The notes beneath the pieces were generated by a model. That model had not been told where the DNA came from, ran no database searches, and saw only the letters and a program-made list of their open reading frames with translations. The position numbers and the translations under genes were made by a program. From an uncultured Clostridium sp. (GTDB taxonomy: Bacteria; Bacillota; Clostridia; Lachnospirales; Lachnospiraceae): DNA of 55,576 bases. The DNA lies in assembly GCA_946498245.1 (NCBI GenBank), contig CAMMNN010000023.1:1-55576 (forward strand). Reading direction: 5' to 3'. Positions 38,429 through 45,376 of the stretch are shown piece by piece; positions within the stretch are counted from its first letter, which is position 1, and each line of letters starts with the position of its first letter.

Positions 38429-38430
38429 GG

Positions 38431-38472
38431 AAAACCCCTGTAAGTCCAGATTTTCCGACCTACAGGGGTTTT
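38431..38472. terminator. Bidirectional terminator between convergent genes
   Basis: A perfect 12-base inverted repeat, AAAACCCCTGTA (38431-38442) with TACAGGGGTTTT (38461-38472), has A/T ends so that either strand shows stem plus T-run. It closes the plus-strand pair and also overlaps the stop codon of wzt on the minus strand. Confidence 0.85.
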
Positions 38473-39691
38473 ACAAATTCCACTGATGCTTTAAGCGAAC
38501 AATACCACTATCCCTTATATCAGAAAACATATCAATTTCAATAGCCCCTCTGAAGCAGTCTATAAGCAGACCGTCTCTGTCTTCTATCAGCGCATCCACC
38601 GCATATCGTCCAGGAAGCAGCATCATCTCCGTTATTTCAAATTCAAATTGTCCTTCTCCATCTAAAATCAGCTCTTCTACCCTATCCGTTTTCGTGCTCG
38701 TTTTAAAGCATTGTATACTATCACTTCGGAATATTTCTATGCCGATAGAGGCTTTCTCTATCTTCTGTTTACATTTATATGTTCCTTTAATCCTGATTTT
38801 TTCTCCTGTTTTATACACTTGCCGCTCTTGTCCGTCCGTATCCAGAATCGCCACCCTGGTTATTCTGGCTTCGCCAGTTCCTAACCGGGTATCTCTTTCC
38901 TTTTCCTGCACTAGTTCTTTTTCTTTCTGGTTCTCTTTTGCCGTTATCTGCTTTTTCTTGCTAATGTAATCCATATACAGGGGATGCACATCTGTGGGTT
39001 TTCCTTTAGCTTTTATTTTGCCTTTATGGATCCAATAACTGGTCTCACATATATTTTCAATCTGCTCCAAAGAATGGGACACAATCACAATTGTTGTTCC
39101 TTCTCGCTTAATCTCCTTCAGTTTATTAAAGCATTTTTTCTGAAAGCCCATATCACCTACCGCCAGGATTTCGTCAATGAGCAAAATATCAGCGTCTACA
39201 TTGATTGCTACTGCAAATGCCAGCCTTGCATACATTCCTGAAGAATATGTCCTTACTGGATTGTCTATAAAATCCTCTAATTCAGAAAATTCAATAATCT
39301 TGTCGATTCTGGCATCTATTTCCTTTTTAGTTAGCCCGAAAATAGAAGCATTAATATATATATTTTGGCGACCGCTCATGTCAGGGTGAAATCCCGCTCC
39401 TAACTCAATCAGGCTGGAAACTCTTCCCCTCATTTCAATTGTCCCGGAGTCTGGATACATAATCCTTGTTAAAAGTTTCAGCGTAGTACTTTTTCCGCAG
39501 CCATTATGCCCAATAAGGCCTATTGCTTCTCCTTTTTTCACCTCGAAGCTAATGCCATCCAAGACTGTTCTCTCTTCATACTTTCGACGCTTGCTAAACA
39601 ATGCCAGTTCTTTTAATGTGTGGCCTTTGTCATAGAAAACACGGAATTTCTTCACGATATCCCGAACCTCTATTGCGTTCTCTTCTCTCAT
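38471..39691 (-). CDS. wzt: ABC polysaccharide exporter ATPase with C-terminal substrate-binding domain
   Basis: ATPase subunit of an O-antigen/teichoic acid type ABC-2 exporter. It has Walker A (GLIGHNGCGKSTT), the signature YSSGMYARLAFAVA and Walker B (ILLIDEILAVGD) within residues 1-245. Residues 265-406 form an extra domain (ARITRVAILDTDGQ; GIEIFRSDSIQCF; RYAVDALIEDRDG) that corresponds to the Wzt_C beta-sandwich, which in O8/O9a-type systems binds the capped end of the chain. Plain TagH-type transporters lack this kind of domain. Its presence supports the capping hypothesis for the methyltransferase-kinase protein. It follows wzm by 29 bases. Confidence 0.92.
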   Translation of the reverse strand: MREENAIEVRDIVKKFRVFYDKGHTLKELALFSKRRKYEERTVLDGISFEVKKGEAIGLIGHNGCGKSTTLKLLTRIMYPDSGTIEMRGRVSSLIELGAGFHPDMSGRQNIYINASIFGLTKKEIDARIDKIIEFSELEDFIDNPVRTYSSGMYARLAFAVAINVDADILLIDEILAVGDMGFQKKCFNKLKEIKREGTTIVIVSHSLEQIENICETSYWIHKGKIKAKGKPTDVHPLYMDYISKKKQITAKENQKEKELVQEKERDTRLGTGEARITRVAILDTDGQERQVYKTGEKIRIKGTYKCKQKIEKASIGIEIFRSDSIQCFKTSTKTDRVEELILDGEGQFEFEITEMMLLPGRYAVDALIEDRDGLLIDCFRGAIEIDMFSDIRDSGIVRLKHQWNL

Positions 39692-39720
39692 TCCTGCTGT
39701 TCTCCTATCATCTGTTTATT

Positions 39721-40497
39721 TTATAGATTTTCCACAAAACGCTTCTTTAATTTGTTAAACACCAGAATACCTACGGCAAGCAAAATAATGCCAAATATTA
39801 CGGCATGAATTAATGTACCTAACTCTGGTGTTTTTTTATAATACAAAATATCTCGGTAAGCTGTAATTACAGGTGCCATAGGATTTAAATAAAAAATCCC
39901 TCTTAAAGCATCTGGAACCCATTCTGCCGGATATAGAACAGGCGATAAATACTGCCATGCCATACTGACAATAACCAAAATATATTCCAGATCACGGACA
40001 TAAACTGTAATGGCAGAGCATATCATAGTAAATCCCAAAGCAAGGATATATTCCACTATCATAATGATTGGCAAACAGGCCAATGCCAGGAGATTAATTC
40101 CCCTGCCTGAAATCAATATAACGGCAAAAACTACGATAAAACTAAATATCATATTGATAAACTGGCTAGTCACAAAAGAAACCGGCAACACTTCCCTTGG
40201 GAAATATATTTTTTTGACCATATCCTGCTGCGCTAGAATACAGCTTGCTCCTCCTGATAAACATGTGCTGAAAAAAAGCCAGGGTATTAAAGCTACAAAT
40301 AAAAACAAATAGTATGCTTCAATATCATTTCTCATAATAACAGAAAATACCAAAGTATAAACACATAGCTGAAGAAGCGGATTTAAAAATGTCCATAGAA
40401 ATCCGAGAACAGATCCCTTATATCGTCCCTTTAAATCTCTCCGCACAAGGCTAAATACCATCTCCCTGTATGCATACAATTCTTTTAGCAATCTCAT
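39721..40497 (-). CDS. wzm: ABC polysaccharide exporter permease
   Basis: An ABC-2 type permease of 258 residues with six membrane helices. It begins LVRRDLKGRYKGSVLGFLWT, which is typical of Wzm/TagG, and contains the conserved PWLFFSTCL and PMAPVITAYRDI segments. It forms the channel that moves lipid-linked polysaccharide across the membrane together with the Wzt ATPase. SD AGGAGG is 6 bases before the start, and the ATG overlaps the stop codon of the preceding GT4 gene (ATGA). Confidence 0.95.
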   Translation of the reverse strand: MRLLKELYAYREMVFSLVRRDLKGRYKGSVLGFLWTFLNPLLQLCVYTLVFSVIMRNDIEAYYLFLFVALIPWLFFSTCLSGGASCILAQQDMVKKIYFPREVLPVSFVTSQFINMIFSFIVVFAVILISGRGINLLALACLPIIMIVEYILALGFTMICSAITVYVRDLEYILVIVSMAWQYLSPVLYPAEWVPDALRGIFYLNPMAPVITAYRDILYYKKTPELGTLIHAVIFGIILLAVGILVFNKLKKRFVENL

Positions 40498-41579
40498 TTT
40501 ATCCTCCTGAAATCACCCTTCTCAACTTTTTTTATTTCGTTCAGAAGAGCTTCTTTTATCTTATCATAAGAAAAAGAGCAAAGCCGTTCCCGTTCTTTCT
40601 GAATAAGCATAGTTCTCAGCGCCTCATCTGTTCTTATTCTGTGGAGCGCTCCAGCTGCCAGCATATAATCCTTTTCAGGCAGCAAAATCCCTGCATCTCC
40701 AAGAGTTTCTCCCACCGCCGCATAATCAGCAGCCACTATAGGAACTCGAAAATACATTGCTTCCAGAAGAGGAATACAAAAACCCTCATGCTCGCTCATG
40801 CATAAAAAGGCATCAGCCGTCCGGTAAAAAGCTAAGATTTGGTTAAACGGGATATGGCCTGTGAAAACGACATCCTGTACGCCCAATTCTTCCACATATC
40901 TTTGCAGTTGTTTGTAATAACTCTCCATTCCCTGGTACGACCCAACCAAAATCAGGCGAGCAGATGCGTCATAAAATTTTTTATAAAGGCAAAATGCCTT
41001 AATAATATCTTCTTGACATTTATTAGGGGCAATCCGGCCCACAAAAATAATGTTTGTACGGCCATCGCTGTAACGGGAAATCGTTTGGGCATCTGCCTCT
41101 TGATTATAGTCTTCAAAAGGCACTACCACAGGAACAACTGATATATCGCAGTGGTAGCCCATATTTCTTAGATCCTGACGGTTATAGGAAGAATCGACGA
41201 TCCCATAATCTATCTTATCTGCCAGATAGCGTACGCCAAACAATCCAAAAAGACAGTCATCCTTAGCCCTTTGATTGTAGCCGTCGAAAAACATCGGCGG
41301 GGTAATATTGTGGTACCTGATTACCTTCTTCCCGGGCAAAGACGCCAGTTTGAAATTCCAGTCCGTCCCGATAGACAGATGATATATTATAATATCCTCT
41401 TCCGCTGTATTCAATTCCTGAATCGGTCGGGCCGTTCCCTCTGGAACTTTTGGGCTGATCACCTCTGCATACAGTTCCGTTTCATATCCTGCTTCCTTAA
41501 GAACTTTTTTGATAGCAATACAGTCATTGCTGACTCCATCGCCATAGGAAAGGGAAGAGGTGATTTGGATTACTCTCAT
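40494..41579 (-). CDS. GT4 glycosyltransferase
   Basis: A GT-B retaining glycosyltransferase of family 4. The N-terminal SLSYGDGVSNDCIAIKKVL and YHNITPP are followed by the donor-site FVGRIAPNKCQEDIIKAF and MSEHEGFCIPLLEAM with the E-x7-E pattern. The chosen ATG opens MRVIQITSSLSYGDGV and drops 21 weakly coded residues of the longest frame, although its SD (GAGG) is rather far. It is translationally coupled to wzm, which is typical of transferases that build the exported chain. Donor probably GDP-mannose or GDP-rhamnose, by context only. Confidence 0.9.
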   Translation of the reverse strand: MRVIQITSSLSYGDGVSNDCIAIKKVLKEAGYETELYAEVISPKVPEGTARPIQELNTAEEDIIIYHLSIGTDWNFKLASLPGKKVIRYHNITPPMFFDGYNQRAKDDCLFGLFGVRYLADKIDYGIVDSSYNRQDLRNMGYHCDISVVPVVVPFEDYNQEADAQTISRYSDGRTNIIFVGRIAPNKCQEDIIKAFCLYKKFYDASARLILVGSYQGMESYYKQLQRYVEELGVQDVVFTGHIPFNQILAFYRTADAFLCMSEHEGFCIPLLEAMYFRVPIVAADYAAVGETLGDAGILLPEKDYMLAAGALHRIRTDEALRTMLIQKERERLCSFSYDKIKEALLNEIKKVEKGDFRRIK

Positions 41580-41642
41580 AGTACTTATTTTTTCCTCATT
41601 TCTTTCTCTATAATTATTAATAGTAGTTTCACCTTTCGTCAA

Positions 41643-43328
41643 TCAGAACAATTTTTCTTTACAACAAGCATAAAATCTATAAATTTTATATCGATTTCCA
41701 AATAGACGTATTAAATTTTGGTAAATTTCATCTTCATAAAGCGCTGTGGATATTATAATCTCATCAATACCACTCTGGAGGATATCATGGACATTATAAA
41801 CTTGGTATCCCTTATAATACTCGCCTGTTGGCTTAGTGGAATCGATAAATACCACGTTTGTTGTTATTTTTCCTATTAATCGTTCATATCGTTCCAGCAA
41901 ATTCTCTGTATGGGCTCCTAGTCCATAAATTCCTATTAGCTTCTCAGGATTCTGCAATGGCAATAACTGAAGTTTAGTTTTTATAAACTCTTCTACCTGT
42001 AAAAGTTCATTCTTTAATAGCATATCCAAATCAGTAGCAGCACTGCTTATACCAATTTTACCAGTTTGCTTTTCTGCACCTATTTTTTCCGCTAAGCTGT
42101 TAATAACTTGAACATAATCCTGTTTCGCCTGGTTTTCTTGACTTTCTTTGTTTGTTTCATATATTTTTTCAAAATAACTACAATATTTCTGTTCAAATAA
42201 TATTGTGTTAATAAGCGACCGCCATTCATTTACAACAATATGTACGTCAAATCGTTTAACATATTGTTGAGCTTTTTTCTGCATCTCTTTTAGTTTTTTG
42301 TCGTCTTGTAACAATTCGATTAGATGAAGTGCCATATCGTCTATTTTACCTTGAGGAATCAAGTAGCCATTTACTCCATCTATAATAATATCTTCTAAAC
42401 CATAAATATTAAAAGCAACGCCCGGACAACCACACTGCGCTGCCTCAGTTAAACTCATGCCGAAGCCTTCATTTTCTGACACTGATATAATCACTGATGC
42501 CTGTTCATAATACTTTTTCATATCGTATTGCTCATTTAGCCAAAAAACCGATCTGGAGTTTTCCAAATTAGTTTCCACCAATATATCTTTTATACTTTTT
42601 CTGCCAGGAAATATTTTTATGTTTTCGTCATAAGTCCCAATTAAAAATAATTTTGCATCCGGCACCCTCTCTGCAACTTTTTGAAATACTTTTAAAGCTC
42701 TATCCACACGCTTATTTTTGTCTTTAAAGCGACCTACACATAAAATAATTTTATTATTAGGCTTGTTTCCCAATTTTATGTCGCTTGGGAAAGTATTTGG
42801 ATTCGGCATAATATAAGCGTTATCATAATTCTTTTGCGCTAAAAAAGCGCTATGAGACGTCAACCATAACGTAGCATCTAATTTCCCATAAATCTCTTTT
42901 CTTAATTGAACTATTTCTACTTTACTTAAGGTATAGCAAGGTGCAAAAAAACATTCATGATTAAGAGCAATGACCTTTATATTATTTTGCACCAAACTAT
43001 CGTATATTCGATACATATACATATTTAGATTGCAATTTCCAATAAAGAGATCAATATTATATGACTGCACTATTTCTAATAACAGCTTAGGTAAGCTAGC
43101 TTTTTCACTATCCTCAATTATTATATGAATAACGCTTTCAGGCAAGTAAAACCCTGTCTTGGTCGTACTTTTATTTGTTACTAAATAGACGCAATAATCT
43201 TGCGCCAGCTCAGGAAGCAGTCTCGATAGAACTCTCTCAACCCCAGCTTTGATCCAATAATCAGTATAGAATAAAAGAGAACTTTTTTTATCAGACATAT
43301 TACTTGCTGCTTTTTCCTTTTCAACCAT
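41643..43328 (-). CDS. GT4 glycosyltransferase with C-terminal Rossmann-like module
   Basis: Residues 15-390 form a GT4 enzyme (YTDYWIKAGVERVLSRLLPE; CVGRFKDKNKRVDRAL; VSENEGFGMSLTEAAQCG). A helical linker (about 390-465) leads to a Rossmann-like module at about 468-561 (KLIGIYGLGAHTENLLERY; VVFIDSTKPTG; DEIIISTALYEDEI). It is the most divergent copy in the right half of the locus. The ATG after GGGGATTAA is used and overlaps the preceding CMP-sugar synthetase gene by 8 bases. Confidence 0.88.
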   Translation of the reverse strand: MVEKEKAASNMSDKKSSLLFYTDYWIKAGVERVLSRLLPELAQDYCVYLVTNKSTTKTGFYLPESVIHIIIEDSEKASLPKLLLEIVQSYNIDLFIGNCNLNMYMYRIYDSLVQNNIKVIALNHECFFAPCYTLSKVEIVQLRKEIYGKLDATLWLTSHSAFLAQKNYDNAYIMPNPNTFPSDIKLGNKPNNKIILCVGRFKDKNKRVDRALKVFQKVAERVPDAKLFLIGTYDENIKIFPGRKSIKDILVETNLENSRSVFWLNEQYDMKKYYEQASVIISVSENEGFGMSLTEAAQCGCPGVAFNIYGLEDIIIDGVNGYLIPQGKIDDMALHLIELLQDDKKLKEMQKKAQQYVKRFDVHIVVNEWRSLINTILFEQKYCSYFEKIYETNKESQENQAKQDYVQVINSLAEKIGAEKQTGKIGISSAATDLDMLLKNELLQVEEFIKTKLQLLPLQNPEKLIGIYGLGAHTENLLERYERLIGKITTNVVFIDSTKPTGEYYKGYQVYNVHDILQSGIDEIIISTALYEDEIYQNLIRLFGNRYKIYRFYACCKEKLF

Positions 43329-43986
43329 TTAATCCCCAGTACACCTTTCCAACAAACTCTGCCATTTTTAGATTCTCTTCAGTGTTAATGTCTACCGCCT
43401 CAAATTCACTGACCAAATGGATATAAGGTCTTTTTCCAATTCTACACCTATATTTTTTTAACGATTGGTTGCTTATCCCATATAATCCTGTAGTTTCTTC
43501 TATCACTGGAACCATATCCTGGCTTCTTGGCAAAATTTCTGGCCTATAGTTCACAGGAATTCCATTCAGCCAAAAAAAACCATTATGACTTACTGCCGTA
43601 AAGCAAGAATCCCATTCTTCACTCGTCAATAATGTTTCTACGCATTTCTTTATTGTTGATGGTTGTAGATATGGAGCTGTTGCAAAAAGTTGAAAATAAT
43701 AATCATACTGAGGATATAACTCATAATGATAAACTAATAAATCATTTCCATTTGCACTGTTGCTTGCCAGCGCTTCTAGGCGCTTTATAGTCTTTAATCC
43801 TCTGCTCTCTACATACTCTTTTATTTCATTACTATTTGTATCTACATAAATATCATCAAAACATTCAGCTTGTATTGCATGATCAATTATATATTCATAT
43901 AATTTTTTTGAACATAACAGTTTAAAATTTTTCCCTGGTACCCTTTCTGAATTTTCTTTTATAGGGATAATGCATACTGTTCTCAT
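43321..43986 (-). CDS. CMP-sugar synthetase (acylneuraminate cytidylyltransferase-like)
   Basis: A 221-residue NeuA/KdsB-type cytidylyltransferase, which activates a nonulosonic or similar acid as a CMP-sugar. The signature IPIKENSERVPGKNF starts near residue 7. It continues with DDIYVDTNSNEIKEY and, near the end, EAVDINTEENLKMAE, the acidic metal-binding region. No NeuB-type sialic acid synthase or KdsA is present in the window, so the acid must come from elsewhere or the enzyme uses another substrate. The ATG has no own SD. A 10-codon reading frame just upstream ends in an ATGA overlap with it. Confidence 0.85.
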   Translation of the reverse strand: MRTVCIIPIKENSERVPGKNFKLLCSKKLYEYIIDHAIQAECFDDIYVDTNSNEIKEYVESRGLKTIKRLEALASNSANGNDLLVYHYELYPQYDYYFQLFATAPYLQPSTIKKCVETLLTSEEWDSCFTAVSHNGFFWLNGIPVNYRPEILPRSQDMVPVIEETTGLYGISNQSLKKYRCRIGKRPYIHLVSEFEAVDINTEENLKMAEFVGKVYWGLNG

Positions 43987-44056
43987 ATTCTTGCACAAGG
44001 TTTTATCAAAACCATAGCTCCTTTCTTAAATTTTAAGCTCATATATAATCAATAAT

Positions 44057-45376
44057 TCATTGTATTTTTTCGTTAAAAAGGCTGTCAAAATCCACCCTCT
44101 CAAACACCTCTAACTTTCCTCCCCGTGTTGCATTCCATATCCTGATTCCGTGTTCCTCTGCATATCTTCTTGCCCTCTCATAATTTATCCTTGACTCCTC
44201 CATGGAAAACGGATTTGTCTGCTTATTTGCAGAATAGCCTTTTATAAAGTGATTAGAATCGTCATTTATATTTTTGGTATAAGAAAAATCTACACCTATT
44301 AGATAAATGTCTTTCCAGCCAAGGTAACACGCTAATTGCAACGCCGCATAAGTCACAGTATATCCCCAATAAACTTTTTTAGCAATATTTTCAGAAAACC
44401 CGATCCTTTCCGTATCTGGAGAGTTAACATGGGCATGAAAAGGATAAAGATTTTTTTGCTTTTTCAGCATCTCCCCTGCTGTATCTGCATAGAATTTATT
44501 CTCAAGCTCTAATTCAGATATTTCCTTCGCACATTCGCACATCAACTTGCGATCCCCACAGATATAATACCTCGGTCTCCATTTCGTTTTAGGAAAGGCC
44601 AGATAAATTTTGTTTACACCAATACAGGATTCGTGATTCTTCTCTAATAGGTCTAGGTCTTCCATGCGAAGGCTTGGACCTGTACAAACAATGAATCCTC
44701 TTTTCCCCTTTTCGGCGTCTTTAAATTTTAAAATATCTCTATTTTCATATTCCGCTATTCTATCAGAGAAATCGAAAGCATCAATCTTTTTCCAGTTCTG
44801 TTCCAAAGGTAAATCCAAATCCATAGCAGAAACCGTGACAAAAATATTGCCCTCTTTCTTGCCCGTCTGATCTAATGTTTCAATGATAGAGCAGTCCTTA
44901 TATACTTCTTTATATTTTTTCAAGGCTTCTCCCTTAGTATGCGGCAATAAGTGGACTTGTTCGCAGCCAGAATTTACCAGGAAATTGTACAGTAATGTCC
45001 CAAAAAGTTCCGCTCCATATACTATATTACAAGCATTCCTGTCATACTCTATGGGGAGATTCTCAAAAATATTTTTGATACCATATCCCTGTATCTCAGA
45101 AGGATTATGCGCTAGTATAAAATATTGGTATACCCCTGCCTCTCTCATCTGCACTTCTATATCATGGTATTCGAATGGAGTAATAACTACAAAATATTCG
45201 GAAAAATCTTTTTGATATGTTTCAAAATCAACAACCGGTACCGAATGATATTTTGTACCTGTCAAACTCGGGTTATTATCGATAATCGCCTTTATATTTT
45301 CCGGTCCAATATAGTCTATAAAGCCTTTGCCTCTGAGCCCTGCTCCCCAAACTGCAAGTTTTTTGTCAACCCTCAT
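44057..45376 (-). CDS. Rossmann-like module fused to DUF115/GT42-like domain
   Basis: Residues 1-90 are the small Rossmann-like module (KLAVWGAGLRGKGF; AIIDNNP; FVVITPFEYHDI). Residues 115-200 form a second nucleotide-binding-like segment (NIVYGAELFGTLLY). From 226 the protein shows GFIVCTGPSL, WRPRYYICGD and later ALQLACYLGWKDIYLIGVDF, the pattern shared by DUF115 proteins and GT42 sialyltransferases such as Cst-II. Its place directly upstream of a CMP-sugar synthetase fits a CMP-sugar-using transferase (inference). A perfect GGAGGG SD fixes the start. Its first 11 bases overlap the upstream gene. Confidence 0.82.
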   Translation of the reverse strand: MRVDKKLAVWGAGLRGKGFIDYIGPENIKAIIDNNPSLTGTKYHSVPVVDFETYQKDFSEYFVVITPFEYHDIEVQMREAGVYQYFILAHNPSEIQGYGIKNIFENLPIEYDRNACNIVYGAELFGTLLYNFLVNSGCEQVHLLPHTKGEALKKYKEVYKDCSIIETLDQTGKKEGNIFVTVSAMDLDLPLEQNWKKIDAFDFSDRIAEYENRDILKFKDAEKGKRGFIVCTGPSLRMEDLDLLEKNHESCIGVNKIYLAFPKTKWRPRYYICGDRKLMCECAKEISELELENKFYADTAGEMLKKQKNLYPFHAHVNSPDTERIGFSENIAKKVYWGYTVTYAALQLACYLGWKDIYLIGVDFSYTKNINDDSNHFIKGYSANKQTNPFSMEESRINYERARRYAEEHGIRIWNATRGGKLEVFERVDFDSLFNEKIQ

